64,000 nucleotides of DNA from Nitrospira sp. KM1 (GCF_011405515.1 NZ_AP022671.1:2728001-2792000); one strand, 5' to 3'. Positions 6,388 through 15,286 are shown, counted from the first letter of the stretch. Notes: a model not told the origin generated them from the sequence alone. Numbers and translations: made by a program.

Positions 6388-9138
6388 TCATTTCCAAGCA
6401 GCCTGTAGGTACCCGGGCAGAGCCGCCGATTGAGTCTGTCGAAATGTGACGACGATGCGGAGCTGTTCGAGATATTGCTCAAGCGTTCTTCCTCCAAGAT
6501 CGATGTGACGGCTTGAAAAGAACGTCCTGACATCCTCCTCGAGTTCGGGGGTGGCCAGCCCGGTGATGCCGCCGCACAGTCGCCGAAGCCCTTGCTTCGG
6601 AAACTGGCGGTCCATCAGGTCCCAATTGGCCTTGACGAAATTCCAGCCGAGATGACGTCCATATACATTACCCATGACCGCGCTGACGATGAAGGGCGCG
6701 TCCTGTACACGAATCTCGCCATTGAGTGTCTTCGCCAGGGTTTGCTCCAGTAACGATGGATGTCGAAAGGCCGTCAGGGCAAACAGATAGCGGCGTTCCT
6801 CCTGCGGAGTGGCGGCAGTCTTGAACCGTTCGGTAAACTCCTCATACCGGGCCGCATCGCCGGTAAACGCCAAGATCGATACAAGAGCTGGAACAAGGTT
6901 CGGGTCGACCGAATCCGCCTCGCGTCTTGATTGACCGTACAGTTCTTCTGCCTTGGTCTGAGCCGATGAGTCGTTCCCGAGTCTGCCCAATGCACCGACG
7001 AGTTCGCTGCGCAATTGTCTAGTCAGATCATTTTCATCGGCGTGCGGCGTCCAGCCTATTTCGCTGACGGCAGGTCCGAGCCGGTGGCGGACAAACGTTT
7101 CGAGCGCGGGACGGTCTGACGTTTCGATTATGCGATTAAGAAAGGAAAACGAGTCGATCATTACAGCCCATACGTTTTTATCGCGCTCGGAGGTGAAACG
7201 TCCGGTCAATGCCAAATAGTCCGACAGAGGGAATAATCCCGCAACGGTGGTCGCCCACGCATCATTCAGAACATTGAACCGCTCGATGGCCGCAAGGTGA
7301 TTGAGGCCGCCGTCGAGCAGGCGGGCGAACAGCGAAGGACCATACCGCACTCTGAAAAACCCGTGTCCACCCTCATTCACGACGAGGGATTCGGTTTCAG
7401 ATGGCACCGTCACGCGAGTGCTGCGGTCGACAAGCAGCACCCGGCGGGTCCCGGACATAGCGCCAGCTCGCAGACGGATCTGAACCGGCACATGCCAGCT
7501 CGGTTGTAATCCTTTGGCTTGACTCGCTGAAGAGGGAAGATAGGTAAAGCGCTGCTGGGTCAGAGTCAGTTCTCCGTTGTCGGCAAGCTCCGCCGAGACA
7601 AGCGGGTAGCCCTCCTGGAAAATCCAGCCGTCCATCAGTTCGGGGACCGGCTGGCTGGCGGCTTTTCCCAGTGAGATCCAGAGATCCTTGGTATCGGCGT
7701 TTCCATAGGCATGGGTCTTGAGATAATCGCGAACGCCGTCTCTGAAGACAGCCGGACCGATGTATTGTTCGAGCATGCGGAGGACCGACGCCCCTTTTTC
7801 ATAGGTCAGCACATCGAACATGGCTTCGGCATCCTTGGGAGCGCGCACGGGGAATTCGATTGGTCTGGTGCTGTGGAGACCGTCGACTGCGAATGCCGCC
7901 GCGCGAGAGACACTGAACGTGTCCCATCGCTTCCATTCCGGCTTCCAGGCATCCACGGCCAGCATTTCCATGAATGTGGCGAATGCCTCGTTGAGCCATA
8001 GTCCGTTCCACCAGGACATCGTGACGAGATCGCCAAACCACATGTGGGCATTCTCGTGTGCCACGACGTCCGCCACTCGCTCCAATTCCCCATGCGTGCC
8101 GCGATGCTGGTCGACCAAGAGCGCGGTTTCTCGGAATGTAATGGCCCCGAGATTTTCCATCGCACCCGATGCGAAGTCTGGAAGAGCAATCAGGTCCAAT
8201 TTGTCGCCCGGGTAGGGAATGCCGTAGTAGGATTCAAAAAATCTGAGCGATGCGGCGGCAATATCCTGTCCAAAGGACATCAGCGACTGCTTGCCTGGCA
8301 CGGCCCAGAGTCGCAATGACGTCGCCCCGATCAGAGTTGGCGCACTGCCTTCCAATGGGCCGACGACGAATGCGACCAGGTAAGTCGACATCTTCATGGT
8401 ATCCGCAAATCGGACGACGGTCTTGTCTCCTTGAGCTGTTTTGGAAAGAACCGAACTGTTGGACAGGGCCGTGACATTCCTGTCCACCACGAGAGTGGTG
8501 GAAAACACAGCTTTGAAATCCGGTTCGTCCCAACAGGGAAAGGCTCGACGTGCGTCGGTGGCTTCGAATTGGGTGGCGGCAATCGTGTGGCTGACGCCGC
8601 GAGGATCCTTGTAGGTGCTGCGATAAAATCCTCGCAGCTTGTCGTTGAGAATTCCGCCGAATGAGAGGCTCAACCACCATTCTCCTGGAGGAATGATCGG
8701 GTCAAATGTCAGACGGCACCGTTGCAAGTCGGGTTCAAGGTCGACCGTGGCGGTTTGTTCTTGCCGACCCAGGCCCTCATGGATCGCGGCCTGTGCAATC
8801 GTCAGATCGACCGCATTGAGGACAATCGTGTGAGTCGGCTGCGCAATCTGCAATGCGATCCGTTCAGTTCCTTGAAAGGTGGCCTTGGCCAGATCCGGTT
8901 CGAGGCGGAGTTCGTATCTCGTCGGAACGACATGCCGTGGCAAGCGGTACGGATCGACCTCAGCTGATGAGTCATGAGTCATATGAGTACCTTTCAATTG
9001 GATTGGGAATGTCTGAGCCGCGGCAGGCCGAATGGCGGAGACCAATAACCTGTCGAGCGGAATAGCGACCAACGCCCCTGTCAGCCACCCCAGCATCTTA
9101 AGAATGGGGCGTCTTCCGGTCGCCGGAGAGCGGCTCAT
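6388..9138 (-). CDS. M1-family zinc aminopeptidase with probable Tat signal
   Basis: 916 residues from the ATG at 9138. Zinc site HENAH at ~361-365 with the third ligand in NEAFATF (Glu ~384), and the substrate-binding GAMEN motif at ~324-328, define an M1 metallopeptidase. The C-terminal half is the helical ERAP-type domain. The N-terminus is MSRSPATGRRPILKMLGW, close to the twin-arginine consensus (S/T)RRxFLK, then a hydrophobic stretch and a PAAAQ cleavage site, pointing to folded export. An in-frame ATG at 8982 (MTHDSSAEVD) has its own AAAGG ribosome-binding site, so a cytoplasmic form is also possible. The upstream start overlaps the rpiA stop as ATGA, indicating coupled translation. Confidence 0.93.
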   Translation of the reverse strand: MSRSPATGRRPILKMLGWLTGALVAIPLDRLLVSAIRPAAAQTFPIQLKGTHMTHDSSAEVDPYRLPRHVVPTRYELRLEPDLAKATFQGTERIALQIAQPTHTIVLNAVDLTIAQAAIHEGLGRQEQTATVDLEPDLQRCRLTFDPIIPPGEWWLSLSFGGILNDKLRGFYRSTYKDPRGVSHTIAATQFEATDARRAFPCWDEPDFKAVFSTTLVVDRNVTALSNSSVLSKTAQGDKTVVRFADTMKMSTYLVAFVVGPLEGSAPTLIGATSLRLWAVPGKQSLMSFGQDIAAASLRFFESYYGIPYPGDKLDLIALPDFASGAMENLGAITFRETALLVDQHRGTHGELERVADVVAHENAHMWFGDLVTMSWWNGLWLNEAFATFMEMLAVDAWKPEWKRWDTFSVSRAAAFAVDGLHSTRPIEFPVRAPKDAEAMFDVLTYEKGASVLRMLEQYIGPAVFRDGVRDYLKTHAYGNADTKDLWISLGKAASQPVPELMDGWIFQEGYPLVSAELADNGELTLTQQRFTYLPSSASQAKGLQPSWHVPVQIRLRAGAMSGTRRVLLVDRSTRVTVPSETESLVVNEGGHGFFRVRYGPSLFARLLDGGLNHLAAIERFNVLNDAWATTVAGLFPLSDYLALTGRFTSERDKNVWAVMIDSFSFLNRIIETSDRPALETFVRHRLGPAVSEIGWTPHADENDLTRQLRSELVGALGRLGNDSSAQTKAEELYGQSRREADSVDPNLVPALVSILAFTGDAARYEEFTERFKTAATPQEERRYLFALTAFRHPSLLEQTLAKTLNGEIRVQDAPFIVSAVMGNVYGRHLGWNFVKANWDLMDRQFPKQGLRRLCGGITGLATPELEEDVRTFFSSRHIDLGGRTLEQYLEQLRIVVTFRQTQSAALPGYLQAAWK

Positions 9139-9833
9139 GTCCTCGAAGCAGTCAGGACTTCGGCTCCCGCTGGTTTTCCAACAATGAGCAGGTCCGTGCG
9201 TCCAACGAAGAGTCCGGTTTCGACCACTCCTGGAATCTGATTGAGCGCGGTCTCCATCTGGCGAGGATGCTCGATGGCCGCCAGATGCACGTCGACGATC
9301 ATGTTGCCGGTTTCCGTTCTGAACGGGGCGCGACCTCTTTCGCGAACGAGTGCACGACTCTGTGTCACGTTCTCGATCTGGCGGACCGTGCTTCTCCAGC
9401 CGAAGGGTACGATTTCCACTGGCAAAGGAAATGAGCCGCCGAGCACAGAAACCTGCTTGGTATAGTCCACCATCACGATAAACTGTTTGGCCGCCGCAGC
9501 AACGATCTTTTCTTTCAAGAGGGCACCGCCCCCCCCCTTGATCAAATTGAATGCGGGATCAGCTTGGTCAGCCCCGTCGATGGCGAGATCAATCACCCAA
9601 GGCTCATCGGTCTGGAGCAGTGCGATGCCGGATTGTGCGGCGAGATCGGCGGTTTCCTGCGACGTCGGTACGCCGCGCAATTTCATGCCGTTACGGACTT
9701 TTACTCCCAGGGCCATCAGCAGGTGTTTTGCCGTCGATCCAGTCCCGAGACCGAGAACCATGCCGTCCCTCACATACTCGACCGCCTTGAGAGCGGCAGT
9801 TCGCTTGCATGCGTCGAGATCGGTCGCAGTCAT
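9135..9833 (-). CDS. rpiA: Ribose-5-phosphate isomerase A
   Basis: 232 residues, the usual RpiA length. Interconverts ribose-5-phosphate and ribulose-5-phosphate in the non-oxidative pentose phosphate pathway, in the cytoplasm. Visible blocks: phosphate-binding GLGTGSTA (~28-35), VPTSQETADLA, the catalytic DLAIDGADQADP (Asp residues) and KGGGGALLKEK (catalytic Glu and Lys). The start overlaps the glk stop and its own stop overlaps the aminopeptidase start, both by 4 bases (ATGA), so the three genes are translated in tandem. Confidence 0.96.
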   Translation of the reverse strand: MTATDLDACKRTAALKAVEYVRDGMVLGLGTGSTAKHLLMALGVKVRNGMKLRGVPTSQETADLAAQSGIALLQTDEPWVIDLAIDGADQADPAFNLIKGGGGALLKEKIVAAAAKQFIVMVDYTKQVSVLGGSFPLPVEIVPFGWRSTVRQIENVTQSRALVRERGRAPFRTETGNMIVDVHLAAIEHPRQMETALNQIPGVVETGLFVGRTDLLIVGKPAGAEVLTASRT

Positions 9834-10894
9834 GGACGGGCAAGTTGGGCGGCTGTGCCGGCCGCCCCGAGGAGAGCGGTGTATTCATTCAGGACGACAT
9901 GAACGGGGATATTGCTCATCAACCGTTTATAGCGTCCTTTGTTGGTGAAGGCCTTCATAAACGTTCCATCTTTCAGTTTCGCAAGCAACTTGGGAGCGAT
10001 GCCGCCCCCGAGGTAGAGCCCGTTGATTGCCATGGCTTTTAAAACCAGATTGCCGGCTTCTGCCCCATAGATCGAGGCAAAGAGATCCAATGCCTGCTTC
10101 GCGATTTCCGCCTGACCTTTGAGGCCCGCCTCGGCGATCTCGGCAGGAGCATTGCCTGCCGCAATTTTTTCGGCCAGCCATGTGGGCTCGTTCTTTTTCG
10201 TATCTCTCAGGAATTCATAAATCGCATGCAATCCGGGTCCGGACAATACCCGCTCATAACTCACATGAAGATAATGGCTCCGGACATGTCGCAACAGTTC
10301 AACCTCGGTATCGTTGTTTGGTGCAAAGTCACAATGACCACCCTCCGACGGCATTGGCCGATAGCGGGTACCATCCCAAAACAGGATAGATTCCCCAAGC
10401 CCGGTACCCGCTGCGATGAGGGCGATTGCCTGCTTCTGTTGGGGAGGCGCGCCGGCGTTCAGAGTGTGAAGCTCATCGGGCCGGAGAAGCAAAATCCCGT
10501 GGGCGGTGGATTCTAGGTCGTTCAGCAGTTTCACGGTTTGAACGTTGAAACGTTTGGCCAGCGCGGAACCGTCGACGACCCATGGGAGGTTCGTTGTATG
10601 GCTGTGGTTATCGATAACCGGCCCAGCGACTCCAAAACAGGCTGCATCGATCGTGACTGGACTGGCATCGTGCACGGTTTGAGGAGGAGTCTCCGTCTCC
10701 GTGGATGACTGGTTCATCGTGTCCAGCGGCACCGGCGGTTTTGGAGGAACCAGAAATTCTTCGAGCATTTCCTCCAGGCTTGTGTAATCGGAGCTCTGAA
10801 ACGTCTCCAGCCTGGTGGGTTCCGTGCGTTCGTGACTCCAGTCAAATAAGGCCAGATGGGTTTTTGTCCCGCCGATGTCTCCCGCGAGGATCAT
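9830..10894 (-). CDS. glk: Glucokinase
   Basis: 354 residues; phosphorylates glucose to glucose-6-phosphate. The N-terminal phosphate-1 motif is GDIGGTKTHLALFD, the catalytic region contains NDLESTAHG, the adenosine part AAGTGLGESI, and EGGHCDFAP is the sugar-binding block of the Glk (ROK-unlike) bacterial glucokinase family. There is a Pro/Thr-rich insertion at ~50-80 (VPPKPPVPLDTMNQSSTETE) that most relatives lack. Start 10894 has GAAAGG 7 bases upstream. It lies between pgl and rpiA and overlaps rpiA by 4 bases, which groups it with sugar-phosphate metabolism. Confidence 0.93.
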   Translation of the reverse strand: MILAGDIGGTKTHLALFDWSHERTEPTRLETFQSSDYTSLEEMLEEFLVPPKPPVPLDTMNQSSTETETPPQTVHDASPVTIDAACFGVAGPVIDNHSHTTNLPWVVDGSALAKRFNVQTVKLLNDLESTAHGILLLRPDELHTLNAGAPPQQKQAIALIAAGTGLGESILFWDGTRYRPMPSEGGHCDFAPNNDTEVELLRHVRSHYLHVSYERVLSGPGLHAIYEFLRDTKKNEPTWLAEKIAAGNAPAEIAEAGLKGQAEIAKQALDLFASIYGAEAGNLVLKAMAINGLYLGGGIAPKLLAKLKDGTFMKAFTNKGRYKRLMSNIPVHVVLNEYTALLGAAGTAAQLARP

Positions 10895-10914
10895 GGGTGC
10901 CTTTCAAAAGATGA

Positions 10915-11715
10915 CTAATTGCTCATGGTGGTCAATGCGGCGGCCGCCGGCCGATCCAACAGCCAGATCACATGACCCTGATGGGGACGTACGAGGGCAG
11001 CCGGAAGTTTGCGATCTGCTTCCGTTTTTGGTTGCAACAGGCGTCCGATGATTTGGGCCTTCCCGGCTCCCATGACGAGAAACACTATCATACTCGCGCG
11101 GTTGATCATATCCAGCGTCAACGTCAGCCTCGTCCTTACTCCCTGAGCCGCCTGTCCCACAGTGACCAGCCGGTCGTTGTCTGACAATGCCGGGGTGTCT
11201 GGGAATAGTGACGCGGTATGTCCGTCGTCTCCGAGGCCGAGAAGAACCAGGTCCAGGCATGGAACGGCTGGAGCAGAGCTACCGGCGACGCTGCGGATTC
11301 TATCCTCGTAACGACGCGCCGCGACTGTGGCGTCCGGGAGCTCTCCCTCCATTCGATGGATGCGATCCGCCCGGAGCCTGAGCGGGCGAACAAGCGTGAT
11401 AAGAGCCGTATGGTAATTGCTGTCAGGATGATCGGGGGGAACACAGCGCTCATCTCCAAAGAACAGTTCGATCTGGGACCAGCGAACAGCGTCGCTCCAT
11501 TCTGGTGTGGCCAAACGTTCGTACAGAGTTTTTGGCGTGGAGCCGCCTGAAAGAGCCATGAGGCAGCGGCCGTTTGTCTCAATGGCTCGGGTGGTCGCTT
11601 CGAGGACTAGTCGGGCGCCATCCTGGGCCCATTGGCGGCTGTCGGCCGCGACGCGTATCTCTGGGATATCAGGCATAGTGGTAATGAACGGTCGCCGCGG
11701 TGATCTCACGGTCAT
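10915..11715 (-). CDS. pgl: 6-phosphogluconolactonase (DevB type)
   Basis: 266 residues from the first ATG; an ATG at 11676 (MPDIPEIRVAADS) fits the family start better, and neither has a strong ribosome-binding site. Motifs: ALSGGSTPKTLYERLA near the N-terminus (phosphate-binding), FFGDERCVPPDHPDSN in the middle, and LLGLGDDGHTASLFP with the catalytic His. It hydrolyses 6-phosphogluconolactone in the oxidative pentose phosphate pathway. The stop is 20 bases before glk. Neither zwf nor gnd is in the window. Confidence 0.93.
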   Translation of the reverse strand: MTVRSPRRPFITTMPDIPEIRVAADSRQWAQDGARLVLEATTRAIETNGRCLMALSGGSTPKTLYERLATPEWSDAVRWSQIELFFGDERCVPPDHPDSNYHTALITLVRPLRLRADRIHRMEGELPDATVAARRYEDRIRSVAGSSAPAVPCLDLVLLGLGDDGHTASLFPDTPALSDNDRLVTVGQAAQGVRTRLTLTLDMINRASMIVFLVMGAGKAQIIGRLLQPKTEADRKLPAALVRPHQGHVIWLLDRPAAAALTTMSN

Positions 11716-11794
11716 GGCGGCACGTTGTCGATTGGTACAGGATCCTCATATCTCAAGGCAAGGGAGGATATCGATCATCTTATGGAGCCGAGCG

Positions 11795-12472
11795 TCAAAA
11801 GGCAATGTGCGCTTTTTCTTCGTCTCCGGCTCTCCGGATCAGAAACGGAGTGCCATCGATGACTGACCATGCCAGCGACTGGGCATCGACAGTTGAAAGC
11901 GTGAGTTCCAGTCGTGGCTTCTCTTGGAAATCTTGCCCGGTCAACAAGATCGTCCACCATTTGTAAGCCCACCGCCGAACTATTTGTGCCTGATGCCACA
12001 ACCACAAGAGCGGACGGCCGGCAGTGGACGCCACAATGTCAACTGTCAGCGCCGGTTGGAAAAGTAAGGAATATTCAGCGGGCATATCTGCCAGCGAAAC
12101 CGGTTCCTGAGCGATGGGACCTGCTGGATCGATCTTGCGGCGGTCGATAGACGGGCGTGTGGATAAACGAAAGATTCCAATCAGGCTAGCAGACTGATCA
12201 AGCGACCAGCGGACAATTGGAATACGATAGAGATCGACGGCGCGCCCCCTCAGAAAGATCATATTCGTCCTAAGATCGATCAGCACATACATCTGGGCTG
12301 TTGTCGCCAACCGAACCTCTTCGGCCAATACTCGGTTGGTTTCGATCAGAGATGCAGGATCATCGGGGTCTACGGGGAGAGAGAAGGGCGAGTCCGCGGC
12401 ACCGCCATCCGATGCGATGGCGCCAAGCAAGGCAAGAAGTAGGACGAAGGCCGTCATGGGCTGCGCCGACAT
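11795..12472 (-). CDS. Exported L,D-transpeptidase-like protein without catalytic cysteine
   Basis: 225 residues (ATG at 12457 also possible) with an N-terminal signal-type hydrophobic stretch (TAFVLLLALLGAIAS). Residues ~60-90 (MYVLIDLRTNMIFLRGRAV) closely parallel the start of the YkuD domain of the next upstream gene (PYILVDTARNHLYIKQRDRV). The rest diverges: there is no HGC motif and no cysteine anywhere in the protein, so it cannot be a working YkuD transpeptidase. The gene starts 8 bases after that transpeptidase stops. A structural partner, regulator or decaying copy are the options; the intact frame and operon position favour a functional product. Confidence 0.6.
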   Translation of the reverse strand: MSAQPMTAFVLLLALLGAIASDGGAADSPFSLPVDPDDPASLIETNRVLAEEVRLATTAQMYVLIDLRTNMIFLRGRAVDLYRIPIVRWSLDQSASLIGIFRLSTRPSIDRRKIDPAGPIAQEPVSLADMPAEYSLLFQPALTVDIVASTAGRPLLWLWHQAQIVRRWAYKWWTILLTGQDFQEKPRLELTLSTVDAQSLAWSVIDGTPFLIRRAGDEEKAHIAF

Positions 12473-12480
12473 GACGCAGA

Positions 12481-13110
12481 TCAGAAAATCATGATGGGGG
12501 TTCCGACGCGCGCCAACTGATAGACGCTTTTCAAGTCCGTATCGTTTAATCTGATGCAGCCATGCGTCACGTTTTTGCCGAGCAGGCGAGTGTAGAGGGT
12601 GCCATGGATGAAATAACCTTTTCCGAAACCGAGTGCATATTCACCGAGAACGCCGAGTTCGATCCGATTGGCCTGCCGCGCGGGGATTTCGAGGCCCTCT
12701 TCCACGAATGCCCAGTCGGGTTTGACCCAGACGGGATTGACGAGCTTGGATTGAACCACAAACTCTCCACGAGGTGTATCAAAGACCCATTGCCCTTCAC
12801 GTTCCCCCGGCTTGTCCAAGATACCGCCACTACCGGTGGAGGCGAGCGCATCGAGAAGCACCCGATCCCGTTGCTTGATGTACAGATGGTTTCTCGCGGT
12901 GTCGACAAGAATATAGGGGCGGGCAGGGGCCAATTGGGACAGTTGTCTCGTCAACGATTGATAGCGTTTTTGTTGCGTTCGCAACTCCAAGGGGTCGGAT
13001 TCAACTACGCGCTCATGTGATGTGCCGGTTGTTGGCGATCCGGTACTTTGGGTTCCGGACACGAGGACTATGCCGATAAGACACGATAAGAGTGCGGAGC
13101 TTGTGCGCAT
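12481..13110 (-). CDS. L,D-transpeptidase (YkuD domain)
   Basis: 209 residues. An N-terminal signal (SSALLSCLIGIVLVSG) sends it to the periplasm. The YkuD domain runs from ~70 to the end. The active site is GKGYFIHGTLY followed by THGCIRLNDTD, i.e. the conserved distal His and the HGCIR catalytic block. Such enzymes make 3-3 peptidoglycan cross-links or attach proteins to peptidoglycan. A short coiled segment (TQQKRYQSLTRQLSQL) precedes the domain. It lies 12 bases downstream of another transpeptidase gene and 8 bases upstream of a catalytically dead relative. Confidence 0.92.
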   Translation of the reverse strand: MRTSSALLSCLIGIVLVSGTQSTGSPTTGTSHERVVESDPLELRTQQKRYQSLTRQLSQLAPARPYILVDTARNHLYIKQRDRVLLDALASTGSGGILDKPGEREGQWVFDTPRGEFVVQSKLVNPVWVKPDWAFVEEGLEIPARQANRIELGVLGEYALGFGKGYFIHGTLYTRLLGKNVTHGCIRLNDTDLKSVYQLARVGTPIMIF

Positions 13111-13122
13111 GATGCATTCCGA

Positions 13123-14271
13123 TCAAATCTGACCAGCCGGGGCATCGAGATTCGTCAGAGCCCTGGCAATAGAATTCTCCTCGTGGAGAGCGCCCACGAT
13201 TGTCACCGGCGTCCCCTTGTCTACGCGGTTGAAGAGCAGCGCCATGTGTGGATTGTCGAGCATCACGCAGCCCAACGTTTGCTGCATGGGACGGTTCTCT
13301 CCACCATGGATTTCGATTTGTCCTCCGATCGATCGGGCCGAAGGGACGCGACCGGCTTTACGGCTGGACTGAAAGCGTCGGCGGTCTTCTCCATTCGGAT
13401 AGTCGAGCACCAACGCCCGAAAGAATTGAGTCTGGCCCTGACCGCGTTTGTCGGCGATGCGATAGAGACCTTCCGGCGTTGCCCCATCGCCCTGATAGCG
13501 CTTTTCCTTGATGCCGTTGTAACCAAGGCGGATGGAATATGTCGCCACCTTCTCTCCGCTGCGGTACAGCGTGAGCAGACGATCGGCCTTGCTGACGACG
13601 ATGGCCGTCGTCCGATGGGTGCGGGACCAGTGTACGGTGTGCCGAGCCATTTCCTTCCACTGGCCGATATGGTCGCGGTCGGCATAGCGGCCGAGTTCGC
13701 GGTTTAGGAGGGCTGCCTGCGAGACAAGATTCTCGGACGCGAGCCGAGCAGCTTCCAAAGATTGGCCATACAGTCCTTGCTGTAGAAAACTGCGAGCTTG
13801 TTTGATAAGCAGATCGGTTTCAACCGGTTTACGACCCAATATGAGGCGGCCGTCAATTGCATGGATTTGGAGAGTCGTTAAATTATGTCGATCCTCCACG
13901 CGAGCGAGTTGGTCCAGTGCTGATCGTTTGAGGGATTCGCGCTGCATGTTGATCCGGGCGACGGTGGCTTGACCATCTTCATGAAGCAGGCGAAGCGCAT
14001 CCCCGACATCATTAGATTCCCATGGCCAGCGAATGGCGTCGTCTTCTGCATCCACTCTGGCTTTGAGGACGATCCATCTGTCCACGAAGTGCGCATACTC
14101 ATCGGGAGAATATTCCACCGCCCGTAAATTGACCAGATCTCTGTCGATGGATTTGACCGCCTCCACCGCCTCGGGCGGAGCCACTTGAACACAGCCGATC
14201 TGGCTGACTGAATAAGCCAGGCCTCCCAGAACAACTGCACGACCCATTCGAGATACCAGCAGAGATTTCAT
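13123..14271 (-). CDS. L,D-transpeptidase with helical N-terminal domain
   Basis: 382 residues. The N-terminus is hydrophobic and ends at SQIGC, an imperfect lipobox, so it may be a lipoprotein. Residues ~35-210 are helical (repeating Arg/Ala/Leu patterns), similar in style to the DUF4398 lipoprotein just upstream. Residues ~215-370 are a YkuD domain: SKADRLLTLYRSG, GYNGIKEKRYQGDGATPEG, then IEIHGGENRPM and the nucleophile in QQTLGCVMLDNP. The block is TLGC rather than THGC, as in the YafK/ErfK-type subgroup. The stop-to-start gap to the next gene is 12 bases. Expected role: periplasmic peptidoglycan cross-linking or carboxypeptidase-type activity. Confidence 0.88.
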   Translation of the reverse strand: MKSLLVSRMGRAVVLGGLAYSVSQIGCVQVAPPEAVEAVKSIDRDLVNLRAVEYSPDEYAHFVDRWIVLKARVDAEDDAIRWPWESNDVGDALRLLHEDGQATVARINMQRESLKRSALDQLARVEDRHNLTTLQIHAIDGRLILGRKPVETDLLIKQARSFLQQGLYGQSLEAARLASENLVSQAALLNRELGRYADRDHIGQWKEMARHTVHWSRTHRTTAIVVSKADRLLTLYRSGEKVATYSIRLGYNGIKEKRYQGDGATPEGLYRIADKRGQGQTQFFRALVLDYPNGEDRRRFQSSRKAGRVPSARSIGGQIEIHGGENRPMQQTLGCVMLDNPHMALLFNRVDKGTPVTIVGALHEENSIARALTNLDAPAGQI

Positions 14272-14283
14272 GAATGATAGGGC

Positions 14284-14907
14284 TTATTTCACCTTCCGTT
14301 TTGGTGAAGAGGCCTTTACTTTTCCAATTTTTGCCAGAGCCGACTCGATTTCCGCCGAAACCGCTTGGCTTTTCTCTCTTACGGCTTTGGCCTTTGTCTG
14401 TGCTGTCAGGTAGTCACCCTTGTCAATCATCATCTGAACGTCATTCGCCGAAGCTTTCAATGCATCCGCGTCGGCTTTGATCGATTCGAGCGCCGCACGA
14501 TCCTTCCCCGTTGGGGCTTTCATCACAAGGTCCATTGTCCTATTGACCGAATCTTGAGCATCATGATGTGCCTGCACGGCGGCAGTTTTTGCATCTTCCA
14601 TGATTCGGGCCGACTCAGTCTTCACCCGCGAGGCCTCGGACTTCGCTATGGCGGCCATCTGATCGACCTTGCCGTAATCACGGAAAAGCGCGAATTTACT
14701 TTGCTGCTCAGAGACTTCCCTTTGGATGGCGGCCATGGTTGCCTCAAGCTTCGCATTCTCGTCTGGTAAATAAGCGGCTGCCCCGCTCTGCTGCGCTTCC
14801 TTGACGGCCTGATCGGCCGCATTGATGTCCTCGGTGGGCGGTTGCGCGCAGGCAGTGACGCACAGTACCAAGGCAACAATAGATAATGGCCGCAACTGGA
14901 GTCTCAT
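14284..14907 (-). CDS. DUF4398-like lipoprotein, helical
   Basis: The start at 14907 is fixed by GGGAGGAAC 6-8 bases upstream; it gives a clean lipoprotein signal (SIVALVLCVTAC, lipobox VTAC). The mature ~190 residues are almost all helix: Ala/Lys/Glu-rich with AADQAVKEAQQSGAAAYLPD at the beginning, the hallmark of DUF4398 envelope proteins, and several further Ala-rich helices. It ends in a basic tail (SSPKRKVK). It leads an operon with two L,D-transpeptidases, suggesting a periplasmic helper at the peptidoglycan. Biochemical function unknown. Confidence 0.8.
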   Translation of the reverse strand: MRLQLRPLSIVALVLCVTACAQPPTEDINAADQAVKEAQQSGAAAYLPDENAKLEATMAAIQREVSEQQSKFALFRDYGKVDQMAAIAKSEASRVKTESARIMEDAKTAAVQAHHDAQDSVNRTMDLVMKAPTGKDRAALESIKADADALKASANDVQMMIDKGDYLTAQTKAKAVREKSQAVSAEIESALAKIGKVKASSPKRKVK

Positions 14908-15218
14908 GAAGCGTTCCTCCCGAATTCTTTCTAACGAGGTTCGATTAGGCTCCACACCCAACTGTTGGACTTCGCAAACACGATGCCCGGATCGGTTGCC
15001 GGAAATTCTCGGAGCCTATTAATGAAACAATGAGATATGCTGACGGGATCTGCAGTGCTGCTTCTTCTTGTGTAGCAGTTTAGCTCAGTTAAACAGAAAA
15101 CTCTACAAAAGCGTCACATTATGAAAGCGTTATCAATATCTTAGGCCAGCTAAAGGTGACTTCTTCGTCTCGAAAGATTATATGAGGTAAAACTGCGTTT
15201 GCTGTGACTCGTTGCGGT
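14908..15218. other. Intergenic region upstream of rpmH; no gene seen
   Basis: About 310 bases between the divergent DUF4398 lipoprotein and rpmH. It is more A/T-rich than its surroundings. I saw no tRNA, no clear DnaA box (TTATNCACA) and no long open frame. It presumably holds the promoter of the minus-strand operon. Confidence 0.5.
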
Positions 15219-15247
15219 TTGACAGGAAATACCCTCAACCCTATAAT
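15219..15247 (+). promoter_or_regulatory. Consensus sigma-70 promoter of rpmH
   Basis: Perfect -35 TTGACA (15219-15224) and perfect -10 TATAAT (15242-15247) with a 17-base spacer. Transcription should begin about 15254, some 33 bases before the rpmH start. It probably drives the whole rpmH-rnpA-yidD-yidC-mnmE block. Confidence 0.9.
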
Positions 15248-15286
15248 GCCCGTTCGCTTGTAACGTTCTGACAAGGAGCTATGGGT

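Noticed and set aside
14908-15218. Possible oriC
   Set aside because: The location is suggestive, but no DnaA boxes or dnaA gene were visible.
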